From: an uncultured Alphaproteobacteria bacterium | Lineage (GTDB): Bacteria > Pseudomonadota > Alphaproteobacteria > Rs-D84 | Length of the DNA: 64,000 nt | Direction of reading: 5' to 3' | NCBI GenBank assembly: GCA_944389495.1 | Contig: CALXMN010000004.1 | Coordinates: 1-64,000, forward strand | Shown: positions 15,840 through 23,898 of the stretch, one piece after another | Layout of the letters: each line of letters begins with the position of its first letter | How positions within the stretch are numbered: position 1 is the first letter of the stretch | Made by a program: the position numbers and the translations under genes | Notes under the pieces: generated by a model | The model's input: only the letters and a program-made list of their open reading frames with translations | What the model was told of the DNA's origin: nothing | Databases searched by the model: none

Positions 15840-16121
15840 TTATTCCAGCGGACAGGGGAGTTCAAATTCATACGACCCCGTGTTATCGGTATATGTTGTA
15901 TTTGCCGGCGCATACATTATGCACGAAGTATCAACGGTGGATTCAAGGCAACTGGTCGTGGTGCCGACGGATGTATAGCCGGCGGGACACGTGTCGTCTG
16001 CAATTGTTAAATATTCTTCTTGTATCGTACTGTGGTTTAGCGGGCACGATGTTGATAATGTGGCGGCAAATGTGATACTTGGTGTAATCGCCGAAATAAA
16101 AATCAATAATTGTTTCTTCAT
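15840..16121 (-). CDS. Small secreted family A protein
   Basis: A 93-residue exported protein. The start at 16121 gives a signal peptide ending in ITFAA; upstream in-frame codons have no signal. The family A core is ADDTCPAGYTSVGTTTSCL, SCIMYAPANTTYTD and SGSYEF closed by ELPCPLE (close paraphrase of the 3360-3695 member). A tract of ten G on the coding strand (16139-16130) lies nine bases before the ATG and serves as the Shine-Dalgarno; such a tract could vary in length. It follows a family B gene by 20 bases. Confidence 0.75.
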   Translation of the reverse strand: MKKQLLIFISAITPSITFAATLSTSCPLNHSTIQEEYLTIADDTCPAGYTSVGTTTSCLESTVDTSCIMYAPANTTYTDNTGSYEFELPCPLE

Positions 16122-16141
16122 AAACGTCACCCCCCCCCCGT

Positions 16142-16553
16142 TCAGTTTGAAAGGTTGCCAAATAATGATTGTGTGAATGCGCTGGTATAAGATGCGCGGC
16201 TTACACATTGTGATGCGCAATTGATTACACAAGAATTGGTGTTTGTACCGGAATATCCGGCGTATACCCAGGGGGATACAGCGGGCGAAATCATTCGGCA
16301 CCAACAATATTTATTCATATCACCTGAACTGAAAACGGGTACGCTGTCACGGGTTGCGCCGCTGGTGCCGCCGCTGGCGGAACCGCAAAATGCAACGCCC
16401 TGGATCGGTATATCGCCCCAATTTGAACCCGAGGCGGAATTACCCGGGGTACAGGTTGTTGATGATGTTAATTTGACGCACTTTACAACGGCACCCGCCG
16501 GCAGAATTGTGGCCATACACATCAATCCTGTGATTAACAAATATTTTTTTCAT
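16142..16553 (-). pseudogene. Family B gene, out of frame at an A7 tract
   Basis: The family B body, with signal sequence core LLITGLMCMATILPAGA, signature CWCRMISPAVSPWV, Cys-rich tail and ending FGNLSN, runs to the stop at 16142. The natural start is ATG 16553-16551, directly followed by seven A (16550-16544). With seven A the ATG is out of frame; with six it would read MKKYLLITG and give a perfect signal peptide. So the gene is off, phase-variable by slippage, rescued by translational slippage, or mis-sequenced. Internal starts exist but truncate the signal peptide. SD GGAG precedes the ATG at 16553. Confidence 0.65.
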
Positions 16554-16554
16554 A

Positions 16555-16790
16555 TTCTTATCTCCTGTTTTTCCTTTAAAAGAAAAACCACCGAAAATAT
16601 TCAGGTGGTTGGAGTTTAAGAACAATTGAGTGAATTGCGTGGCTTATTCAATATATTCACCCTATGGTTGGATTTATTTTTTACGTCTGTTCCCAGACGC
16701 ACCCAATGGGTTCTTAAGCCCAATGTGGAAACACCCCACATCAAATTAATAATATCATACGCGTGGGGTAAATCAACATAAATAGTTTGG
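16555..16790 (-). promoter_or_regulatory. Switch-like leader of the second B-A cassette
   Basis: On the minus strand a 5' hairpin ATGTGG/CCACAT (16741-16723) overlaps the start of helix P1. P1 pairs TTGGG (16723-16719) and TTAAGAAC (16717-16710) with GTTCTTAA (16623-16616) and CTCCAA (16614-16609). Inside are CGTCTG-GGAA-CAGACG and a GGGTGAAT/ATTCACTC stem. A hairpin AACCACC/GGTGGTT followed by TTTTT comes next. The P1 3' strand can instead pair TTCTTA and CTCC with TAAGAA and GGAG of the ribosome binding site (16565-16555). The layout equals that of the leader at 2517-2768 with a different core sequence. Confidence 0.6.
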
Positions 16791-16818
16791 CGGGCGGTTG
16801 GGGGTATCAGTTAACCAT

Positions 16819-17003
16819 TTGCAATTTAATATGCGTATGTTATAATTAATGGGCATTGGATGATTACCAATGCGGGGTATCAAAGCCCTGAAAGACAAGA
16901 AATTCCAACACGGGTTGGAGGGTCGTGAATATCCAATAAACGACACTACTAGTCTTTGTAGCTTTGAACCTCCAACCGCCTTTCATCACGGCGGTTTTTT
17001 GTT
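16819..17003 (+). promoter_or_regulatory. Promoter and switch-like leader of the HTH gene
   Basis: TTGCAA (16819-16824) and TATAAT (16841-16846) are 16 bases apart. The transcript would begin with hairpin GCATTGG/CCAATGC (16853-16873). GGTTGGAGG (16913-16921) pairs with CCTCCAACC (16969-16977) around hairpins GTCGT/ACGAC and CTAC/GTAG, but GTTGG can also pair with CCAAC at 16905-16909. The 3' strand overlaps by two bases the terminator stem CCGCC/GGCGG (16976-16994), which has six T after it. TCAAAG (16880-16885) and CTTTGA (16962-16967) could form a pseudoknot. The competing pairings suggest transcription attenuation; no known riboswitch class is recognised. Confidence 0.6.
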
Positions 17004-17028
17004 TAATAAAACAATGGTGGATAAAAAT

Positions 17029-17256
17029 ATGATGGTAATATTGTTTGATTCACGCGTGTTGGGCGTTGCAATGGCACACGGTCGTAAAAATGCACGCCTG
17101 CGTCGTGGTGATGTGGCACGAATGTTAAAAATACCATATAAAACATTACGAAAATATGAACTGGGTCAACAAATTATATCAGATTCGATACTGGAAAAAT
17201 TACTGACATACGGTTTTACATTACTGTACGCCAAACGTACTGATTTAAAGCAATAG
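17029..17256 (+). CDS. Small helix-turn-helix protein
   Basis: A 75-residue protein with an XRE-like segment (RLRRGDVARMLKIPYKTLR, then KYELGQQIISDSILEKL) typical of DNA-binding helix-turn-helix domains. The ATG at 17029 is chosen since TGGTGGA lies nine bases upstream; ATGs at 17014 and 17032 are alternatives. It is expressed from a leader with a terminator. A GC-rich hairpin and a possible 17-residue peptide gene follow. It may regulate nearby genes or its own transcript; sequence gives no target. Confidence 0.7.
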   Translation: MMVILFDSRVLGVAMAHGRKNARLRRGDVARMLKIPYKTLRKYELGQQIISDSILEKLLTYGFTLLYAKRTDLKQ

Positions 17257-17343
17257 ATTTGCAATCACAATTGTGCCTTTCTGAGGGGGGGTAACCCCAG
17301 AAATGACACAATATTATTAAACAGATTTAAAAAGATAAGGATT

Positions 17344-17397
17344 ATGAACGAACTGGCCGTAAGTACGTACGCATTGAATGGTGCAGCAAATAATTGA
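17344..17397 (+). CDS. Possible 17-residue peptide
   Basis: The ORF reads MNELAVSTYALNGAANN and is preceded by AAGGAT at normal spacing. It lies 87 bases after the HTH gene, beyond a hairpin (ATTGTG and TTTCTG pairing with CAGAAA and CACAAT, about 17268-17314), and ends 18 bases before the convergent ABC transporter stop. Only the good ribosome binding site and position support it; it may be chance. Confidence 0.35.
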   Translation: MNELAVSTYALNGAANN

Positions 17398-17415
17398 TGG
17401 GTAATTATTGTTCAA

Positions 17416-19263
17416 TTATGCGGTCTTTTTTGATGTACGTTTACGTTTATTTGCAGGACCGTTTTTTTGTTCTGGTTTAAATTGAATATCGCGCAATTTT
17501 TTATATTCGCCATTTAATTTTACCAATTCTGCGTCGGTTCCACGTTCTATGATACGACCATCTTTGATTACGCATATTATGTCCGCGTCCAATATTGTCG
17601 ACAGGCGATGTGCGATAACAAATGTTGTTCGTCCGCGCATCAAATCACGCAGTGCCGATTGAATTAATTTTTCACTTTGTGTGTCCAGTGCCGATGTTGC
17701 TTCGTCCAGCAGTAAAATAGGTGCGTCTTTTAATATTGCACGGGCAATCGCGATTCGTTGTTTTTGGCCCCCCGATAACAGTGCGCCGCCTTCGCCAACG
17801 TTGGATTTATATTGATGTGGGAATGACATAATAAAATCGTGTGCGTTTGCGGCACGTGCCGCGGCAATAACCTGGTCAGATGTGGCGTTGGGGGCGCCGT
17901 ATTTAATATTATCTTCGATTGTGCCGTTGAATAGAAATACATCCTGGGATACTTCGGCAATATTATGACGCAGCGATTGCAGGGTAAAATTTTTGATGTC
18001 TGTGTTATTAATTTCCACCCGGCCGTGTTGGGGTTCGTAAAAGCGGCCAATTAAATTAAACATCGTTGTTTTTCCGCCGCCCGATGGGCCAACCAATGCA
18101 CAAACCCGGCCCGCCGGAACAGTCAGATTTATGTCGCGTAAAATGGGTTCGTTTGGAACATATTCAAATGAAACGTGATTGAACTTGACAGACATTGGAC
18201 CGGATTTTAATTCGCGGGCATTGGGGGCGTCTTGGATGTCCGGTTTGCTGTCAAGAAAGTCGAACAAAACCTCGGCCGCAAGCAGGCCGTGCTGTATTGT
18301 GTTGCTGGTGCTGGTAATGCTGCGTGCCGGTTTGTATGCCGCGGTTAATGCCAACAAGAATGCCGTAAAGTCACCGGTTGTTATCGCACCCGTTACAATA
18401 AAGTGGCCGCCCGCAATCAATGCCAGACATAATCCAATCGAAATCATTAATTCCAGTAATGGCGATTGAAGGGCGAATGCCTGGGTACCTTTGTATGAAT
18501 TCACGATGGACGAATTTAATACACGGGCAAAACGTTTTGTTTCTGCGTCTTCGTTTGCGAATGCCTGGATCGTTTTTATTCCGTGCAATGTTTGGTTTAA
18601 GTGTTGGGATACGTCGTTTGCAATACCAAACGATTCGCGCGATAATTTGCGACGACGACGCATAATCAGTACCATCGGAATCATAATTGCCGGTACCAAG
18701 AATATTAATACCGCGCATAATTGTGGAGCATAATATATCATTAATCCCAATGTCATCGCCAGGGTTGCAATTTGTTGAACCGTGTTGATAAGTGTGCCCG
18801 TAACCAGGTTTAATACCGCGCCCGCCTGGACATTGAAATAATTTAAATGTTTGCCAATGCCATCGCCATAGAAGCGCGAAATGTTCATTTTTACCATATG
18901 ATTATAAATGCGGCGTTGTAAATCCGCACTGGCGTTCAGGCCGGCCTTGGCCATAATAAGTGATTTAGCGTAACTGAAAATGCCTTTGAATCCGAATGCG
19001 GCAATGACCTGGAGGCCGAAGAAATATATATGTGTCATACTTTTTTGTATGAATGCCTTGTCCACAACCTGTTGAACAAGGGTAATTGTATATGCCTCGG
19101 CCCCGGCGGCACAGATTGTTGCGATAACGCCACCAATCAACCATTTTAACTGGGGGCGGCCAATTTCACGCCATACGCGTCCATATAATGACCATTTTAT
19201 GCGGCCGTTGTTTTCGTCGCCCTTGATTAACTTTTTGATGCTTTTTTTTATTTTCTTGAACAT
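17416..19263 (-). CDS. MsbA-like ABC exporter (fused TM and ATPase)
   Basis: A 615-residue half-transporter with a six-helix membrane domain in the first 340 residues and a C-terminal ATPase. The ATPase has Walker A GPSGGGKT, a Q-loop in AEVSQDVFLF, signature LSGGQKQR, Walker B ILLLDEATSALD and switch His in VIAHRLST. It would work as a homodimer in the inner membrane. MsbA-type lipid A/phospholipid flipping is the likeliest role by similarity, but multidrug or peptide export is possible. The start at 19263 is chosen by its basic N-terminus; an ATG at 19317 would add 18 residues. Neither has a clear Shine-Dalgarno. Confidence 0.85.
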   Translation of the reverse strand: MFKKIKKSIKKLIKGDENNGRIKWSLYGRVWREIGRPQLKWLIGGVIATICAAGAEAYTITLVQQVVDKAFIQKSMTHIYFFGLQVIAAFGFKGIFSYAKSLIMAKAGLNASADLQRRIYNHMVKMNISRFYGDGIGKHLNYFNVQAGAVLNLVTGTLINTVQQIATLAMTLGLMIYYAPQLCAVLIFLVPAIMIPMVLIMRRRRKLSRESFGIANDVSQHLNQTLHGIKTIQAFANEDAETKRFARVLNSSIVNSYKGTQAFALQSPLLELMISIGLCLALIAGGHFIVTGAITTGDFTAFLLALTAAYKPARSITSTSNTIQHGLLAAEVLFDFLDSKPDIQDAPNARELKSGPMSVKFNHVSFEYVPNEPILRDINLTVPAGRVCALVGPSGGGKTTMFNLIGRFYEPQHGRVEINNTDIKNFTLQSLRHNIAEVSQDVFLFNGTIEDNIKYGAPNATSDQVIAAARAANAHDFIMSFPHQYKSNVGEGGALLSGGQKQRIAIARAILKDAPILLLDEATSALDTQSEKLIQSALRDLMRGRTTFVIAHRLSTILDADIICVIKDGRIIERGTDAELVKLNGEYKKLRDIQFKPEQKNGPANKRKRTSKKTA

Positions 19264-19385
19264 AGCAAGTATTATAAAATGTGCAAAAAAATCTGTCCAG
19301 TGAAAGATTTTATTCATATTTTTTCATTTTTAGTTTGACAATATTGGCAAAAGTGTATAAAATTTGTGGGCTTTCAAAGAGTTTG

Positions 19386-19461
19386 GGGGTCATAGCTCAG
19401 TTGGTAGAGCACCTGCTTTGCAAGCAGGGGGTCGTCAGTTCGAGTCTGATTGGCTCCACCA
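19386..19461 (+). tRNA. tRNA-Ala (anticodon TGC)
   Basis: Acceptor stem GGGGTCA/TGGCTCC with one G-T and one other wobble, D-arm AGCTCAGTTGGTAGAGC, anticodon stem-loop CCTGCTTTGCAAGCAGG giving TGC, T-arm GTTCGAGTC and encoded CCA. It lies 28 bases before rpsU and may be co-transcribed with it. Confidence 0.95.
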
Positions 19462-19489
19462 AAAAATGCGTAAAGGGGGTGAATGTACG

Positions 19490-19696
19490 ATGGTAAAGGT
19501 TCTGGTTCGCGATAATAACGTCGAACAGGCATTGCGTGTCGCAAAACGTAAATCGCAGAAAGAGGGTCTGTATCGCGAAATGAAAGAACGTCAGCGTTAC
19601 GAAAAACCAACAACAAAACGCAAACGTTTAAAGGAAGAGGCCGTACGCAACGAAAAAAAACGTCAATCAAAACAGCGTATGGTTTTCGGATTCTAG
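19490..19696 (+). CDS. rpsU: 30S ribosomal protein S21
   Basis: A 68-residue, strongly basic protein with the S21 start [16 protein letters not shown] and the family KREG-like [14 protein letters not shown]. It helps mRNA binding on the 30S subunit. The start at 19490 follows GGGGGTG at about ten bases. tRNA-Ala directly upstream and a terminator directly downstream suggest a tRNA-rpsU transcript. Confidence 0.94.
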   Translation: MVKVLVRDNNVEQALRVAKRKSQKEGLYREMKERQRYEKPTTKRKRLKEEAVRNEKKRQSKQRMVFGF

Positions 19697-19708
19697 TACG
19701 CTTACATA

Positions 19709-19739
19709 TAAAAAAATCCCGCGTTGCGGGATTTTTTTT
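19709..19739. terminator. Terminator shared by rpsU and the convergent gene
   Basis: AAAATCCCGC and GCGGGATTTT pair with a short loop. A-run and T-run on both sides allow use from either direction. Confidence 0.85.
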
Positions 19740-20337
19740 ATGTACCTGGGACAACATGGATTGGCGAATCGTCGTATGGACATATACCATTTACAATCTT
19801 GAATATACCACTGCCATCCAAAACTTCTTCATCAATCATAATAAAACAATCTGTGATGTCGGTGGCGTTGGGGGTGGTTAAACCATATGCGGTTGTTGTC
19901 GTAACACCCCCTGTGCCCAATCCGCCCGTACCGGTTACCTTTCTATAACTTGGGCATCGGGTGCAACCATATTCGTATGTTGTGGTGCCACCGCGGGTTT
20001 CAATATTTGTTTCCAGGTAATATCCAATGTTACACGTTACAGTGGTTTGGTTACATTGATCTGCCTCGGTCGGGCACGGCCAACAGGCGTCAACTTCAGC
20101 GTATTGCGCACCAAATGGATCGGTTTTTGTTGTGGTGCTGTATACATAGTAACCCGCCTGACACATATAGTTGCAACGTGCAAAGGTGCCTTTGGTTATA
20201 CATTGGCCCATTCGATATGTGCCATCGGTTTGTGGCGTAAAAGATGTTTCACTGGGGCAATTTGCTGGGCACGATGCTGCATAGGCGCCTGGTGTATAAC
20301 AAGTGATAATTATTGCAAGAATAAACAGTTTTTTCAC
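19738..20337 (-). CDS. Secreted Cys-rich protein with VSP/EGF-like repeats
   Basis: A 199-residue exported protein starting with GTG (GTGAAAAAACTG) after GGGGGA. The signal peptide ends near AYAAS. About 16 cysteines fall in short repeats such as CQAGYYVY and CNIGYYLE, the CxxGYY pattern of growth-factor-like and variant-surface-type modules. A Gly/Thr-rich linker leads to a C-terminal DCFIMIDEEV block. Function is unknown; a disulfide-bonded surface or periplasmic protein is likely. It is preceded by a long inverted repeat with terminator character. Confidence 0.72.
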   Translation of the reverse strand: MKKLFILAIIITCYTPGAYAASCPANCPSETSFTPQTDGTYRMGQCITKGTFARCNYMCQAGYYVYSTTTKTDPFGAQYAEVDACWPCPTEADQCNQTTVTCNIGYYLETNIETRGGTTTYEYGCTRCPSYRKVTGTGGLGTGGVTTTTAYGLTTPNATDITDCFIMIDEEVLDGSGIFKIVNGICPYDDSPIHVVPGT

Positions 20338-20364
20338 GAATTCCCCCTGTGGTTGTTATATCAA

Positions 20365-20512
20365 AAACCACCGTTTATATTCGGCCTTTTTAGTACCTAT
20401 AAATTACCAGTTCCCCGATATTTTTTATTCCCAGCCTTGCCGAATCCAAACGGTGGTTTATTTTCGGCATTTGTTTGTTCTTATTTTAACTTAAATTTTA
20501 TATTTGCGTCAA
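20365..20512 (-). promoter_or_regulatory. Promoter and structured leader, motif 2 copy 2
   Basis: On the minus strand TTGACG (20512-20507) and TAAAAT (20488-20483) are 18 bases apart. The box ATGCCGAAAA follows after 12 bases. The arms at 20459-20439 and 20385-20365 form a 21-position inverted repeat with two mismatches, AAACCACCGTTT-xx-ATTCGGC against GCCGAAT-xx-AAACGGTGGTTT, around a 53-base loop. The 3' arm is followed by TTTT. The TTCGGC of the first arm can also pair with the upstream GCCGAA box, which would compete with the long stem. Confidence 0.6.
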
Positions 20513-20581
20513 TATTATTTTATGATTTTTGCCATAAAATTTTATTTGTGATATAATGCCTATGAAAGAAAAGGGGTTTAT

Positions 20582-21061
20582 ATGCCAAACAGAAATGTCA
20601 AACAACGTAAAAAAATTTTGGACAGCAAAAAGTATACGAATATGTTCGCTGCATATGCTGCTTATTGGCGGCGCGGGTATTCCGAATGGGCGGGAACATC
20701 TTCGCGTTCGGAATATTGGTTTTCTTATCTGGCAAATCTGTTGTTGATGTTGGTGTGGGGGTTGCTTGGGACGGTTATTTTTGGCGTGGAATCTTATGTT
20801 TATGCAAGTTCGGATGCCGGGCCCGGTTTTGTATTGTGGTTTATTGCGATGATATTCTATGGAATCGCGGCCTTTATTCCCTGGGTTTCAATGCTGGTAC
20901 GGCGAATGCACGATGCGGGGCTTAGTGCGTGGTGGCTTATGCTGTATATCGCGGGGGTGGTGCCGGGATTGATGTTCGTTATAAGTATTGTGTTTTTTGT
21001 ATTTGTGCTGTTACCGACCAAGGTGGCGGATAATCCGTATCATAAATTTAATAAAGAATAA
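20582..21061 (+). CDS. DUF805 family inner membrane protein
   Basis: A 159-residue membrane protein with four predicted helices. The DUF805 hallmarks SRSEYWFSYL near the first helix and RRMHDAGLSAWWLML after the second are present, and PYHKF ends the domain. DUF805 proteins such as YhaH are widespread in bacterial inner membranes without a settled role. A possible GGGG ribosome site precedes the start. It is a single gene with its own terminator. Confidence 0.88.
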   Translation: MPNRNVKQRKKILDSKKYTNMFAAYAAYWRRGYSEWAGTSSRSEYWFSYLANLLLMLVWGLLGTVIFGVESYVYASSDAGPGFVLWFIAMIFYGIAAFIPWVSMLVRRMHDAGLSAWWLMLYIAGVVPGLMFVISIVFFVFVLLPTKVADNPYHKFNKE

Positions 21062-21097
21062 AAAAATCCGCCATTATGGCGGATTTTTTTATTTTCC
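21059..21097. terminator. Terminator between DUF805 gene and polA
   Basis: AAATCCGCCA and TGGCGGATTT pair with a short loop and are flanked by A- and T-runs. It can serve both convergent genes and overlaps the polA stop region. Confidence 0.85.
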
Positions 21098-23872
21098 CCA
21101 ACATTTTCCGATGACATAATCCGCCGCCAACGGAACAGACAGGGTTGTAACAGTTTCCATTGCGTGTTCTATTTTTTTTGCAAATTCATCCGCAACTTGT
21201 TCATCGCATTCAAATATGATTTCATCGTGTACCTGCATTATCATACGGATTTTGTCGGCGTTCGGTTGCACAATGTCGTGTTCCATATTAACCATTGCGC
21301 GACGCATTAAATCAGCCTCGAATCCTTGGATGGGGGCGTTTATCGCAGCACGCAGTGCATATGCGCGTGTGCGCGGATTTTTTACATCGGGTAATTCTAT
21401 GCGTCGCCCCCAGGGGGTGTATACGCACGCGTGTGTAATGGCAAAGTTTTTTATGTATTCGATGTATTCACGAATCTCGGGCAGGCCGGCCATATATGAA
21501 TCTATGATTTTTTGTGCCGCACCACGTGAAATACCCAATTGGCCCGCCAGGCCAAATGATGAAATCCCATATATAATTGAAAAATTTACCGTTTTTGCCG
21601 CACGTCTTAAATCGCGTGGAACCGGTGCGTCCAGTGAAAGATTAAAAATTTGTCGGGCGGTTTGTTCGTGAATGTCTGTGCCGGCGTTAAATGTTTCTTT
21701 GAATGTACGAACATTTGCGACGTCCGCCAATAATCGTAACTGTATTTGGGAATAGTCCGCAGATATTAAAACACGACCCGGCGGCGCGATAAAGCATTTG
21801 CGGATTTCTTCGCCCAATTCCGTTTTAATGGGTATGTTTTGCAGGTTGGGATCACGACTGGATAAACGGCCGGTGTTCGTACTGGTTTGTAAATATGTTG
21901 TGTGTATACGGCCATCAGATGCAATTTGGCGTGGCAATGCGTCGGCGTATGTGCCCGCCAATTTAGCAATCGAACGCCAATTTAAAATTTTTTCAATTAT
22001 TGGATGGGCGTCAATCATATCGTTTAATGTTTCCGCATCTGTGGAACGTTTTTTATTCGCCGGCAGGTTTAGTTCATCAAATAAAACGGTGCCAAGTTGT
22101 TTGGGGCTGGCGATATTAAATTCGTGCCCGGCCAGTTGCCATATTTCTGATTCCAGTTTGGTTAGTTGTTCGTGAAACACCCCCGATAATTTGGCCAGTC
22201 CGTTGCGATTTACCAATACACCTGTGCGTTCCATCTGCATCAAAATGGGCATTAACGGTAAATCACACGTTTCGTATAAATTGCGTAATTTTTCATTCTT
22301 GTTCAATTGGGGACGCATCAGATTATAAAGGGCCATACATATTGTTGCGTCTTCGGCCGCATATGGCGTGGCGGCAGAAATTTCCAATGTATCAAAGCGC
22401 ATATCTGAATCGCGGGTCTTGGGCGGAAACAGCGATGCAAACGGTATGTTTATATGTGCCAAATATTTTTTTGCCAATTCGTCCAATCCGTGCCCGTGCA
22501 GCGTGCCGTGTAATATATATGACAGCAACATTGTATCGTCAATTGGGGCAATTTCACGGGTTGGCCAATTCTCGTTCTCGAAAATGTGCAAGTCGTATTT
22601 CAGATTATGTCCAATTTTTATAATTTTTTTGTTTGTAAGTATTGGCCATAATTTTTGACGTACTGTATCTGGAGATAACTGGTTGGGGGCAATTTTGTTT
22701 TCTGAAAATAAGTCGTCGGATGCGGTGCGATGACGAATCGGGATATATACACCGTGGGTATCATTCGTTGCCAAAGATATTCCAACAATTCGTGCATCCA
22801 AATTATTAAGCCCCGTTGTTTCTGTATCTAATGCGATTTTATCCGTTACCGTCGCCAGAAATCGGTCCAATGCATCCGATGTTGTTATTGTTTCAAATGT
22901 TAAATTTTTTGTGGCGTATTTCGTATCTGGGGGCAATGTGTTTGAATCTTGTGGAAATGGGCATACAGAACCCGCGTATTCAAAATGTTCGGGTTTCGGA
23001 CCGGAATTAAATTTATTTATTGGAAATAATTTTTCTATTTTTGCAACCAATGAATTACTTTCCAATTTGTCGCGCACAAATGCGATTGCCGCCGGTGTAT
23101 TAAATATAAATGGTGTTATTTTCAGCCCGGATAAATCCACGTCCGTCTTTAATGTTACCAATTGTTTGGATATATATGCACTGTCGCGATTTTCACGCAG
23201 TAAATTTCGAATTCGTTCATTCTTGACTTCGTCCAGGTGGCTGTATAATCCATCCAGTGATTCAAATTGACCAATTAATTCGGCCGCTTTTTTGGGGCCT
23301 ATACCCGGGACACCGGGAACATTGTCGGATGCGTCGCCCATTAAACTTTGGACATCAATAACCTGATCTGGGCGAACGCCGAATTTTTCAAATACCTCTG
23401 GGGTGCGAATTTCGCGTTGTTTCATTCCGTCGTATAAAAATACACAATCGGATACCAGTTGCATTAAATCTTTGTCGCTGGTGATAATGCGGGTGGCGTC
23501 TGTGGCGGTGCAATTTTCGTGCGCCAATGTTGCAATTACATCGTCAGCCTCGACCCCGGGAATACACAAAACAGGTATGCCCATTGATGCAACACCCTCG
23601 CGGACCAGGTATGACTGGGATATTAAATCCGGTGGCGTTTCTGTGCGATTTGCCTTGTACGCGGGATAAATATCCTGGCGAAAAGATATGCGCGACGCGT
23701 CAAATATACATATAAACGAATCGTTCGGGCGTGCCGCCGCCAAGATAGGTAAAACCATATTAAAAAATCCATAGACCGCACCCGTTGGTGTGCCGTCACC
23801 CCGGGTCAGGCGACTGTGCACACCATAATATGCACGAAATAATATGGAATTCCCGTCAATCAGCGTCAGCAT
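21089..23872 (-). CDS. polA: DNA polymerase I
   Basis: A 927-residue three-domain polymerase used in Okazaki fragment processing and repair. The 5'-3' exonuclease domain covers about residues 1-290. The 3'-5' proofreading domain has its Exo I motif intact (ALDTETTGL). Polymerase motif C is MQVHDEIIFE. Motif A reads ADYSQIQLR: the Glu that normally follows Ile and acts as the ribonucleotide steric gate (Glu710 in E. coli) is Gln711 here, read directly from codon CAG at 21742-21740. Motif B reads KTVNFSIIYG, with Ser where Gly is usual. No other truncation. Confidence 0.96.
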   Translation of the reverse strand: MLTLIDGNSILFRAYYGVHSRLTRGDGTPTGAVYGFFNMVLPILAAARPNDSFICIFDASRISFRQDIYPAYKANRTETPPDLISQSYLVREGVASMGIPVLCIPGVEADDVIATLAHENCTATDATRIITSDKDLMQLVSDCVFLYDGMKQREIRTPEVFEKFGVRPDQVIDVQSLMGDASDNVPGVPGIGPKKAAELIGQFESLDGLYSHLDEVKNERIRNLLRENRDSAYISKQLVTLKTDVDLSGLKITPFIFNTPAAIAFVRDKLESNSLVAKIEKLFPINKFNSGPKPEHFEYAGSVCPFPQDSNTLPPDTKYATKNLTFETITTSDALDRFLATVTDKIALDTETTGLNNLDARIVGISLATNDTHGVYIPIRHRTASDDLFSENKIAPNQLSPDTVRQKLWPILTNKKIIKIGHNLKYDLHIFENENWPTREIAPIDDTMLLSYILHGTLHGHGLDELAKKYLAHINIPFASLFPPKTRDSDMRFDTLEISAATPYAAEDATICMALYNLMRPQLNKNEKLRNLYETCDLPLMPILMQMERTGVLVNRNGLAKLSGVFHEQLTKLESEIWQLAGHEFNIASPKQLGTVLFDELNLPANKKRSTDAETLNDMIDAHPIIEKILNWRSIAKLAGTYADALPRQIASDGRIHTTYLQTSTNTGRLSSRDPNLQNIPIKTELGEEIRKCFIAPPGRVLISADYSQIQLRLLADVANVRTFKETFNAGTDIHEQTARQIFNLSLDAPVPRDLRRAAKTVNFSIIYGISSFGLAGQLGISRGAAQKIIDSYMAGLPEIREYIEYIKNFAITHACVYTPWGRRIELPDVKNPRTRAYALRAAINAPIQGFEADLMRRAMVNMEHDIVQPNADKIRMIMQVHDEIIFECDEQVADEFAKKIEHAMETVTTLSVPLAADYVIGKCWGK

Positions 23873-23898
23873 TTTTACCCCAATTTGTTTAGTTGTGT

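Noticed and set aside
15584-16010. ORFs of 74 and 128 residues downstream of clpB
   Set aside because: They cross the clpB terminator and the palindromic repeat; the longer one then runs antisense through the family A gene.
16870-17028. N-terminal extension of the HTH protein
   Set aside because: It would translate through the leader's terminator stem and T-run, and has no ribosome site.
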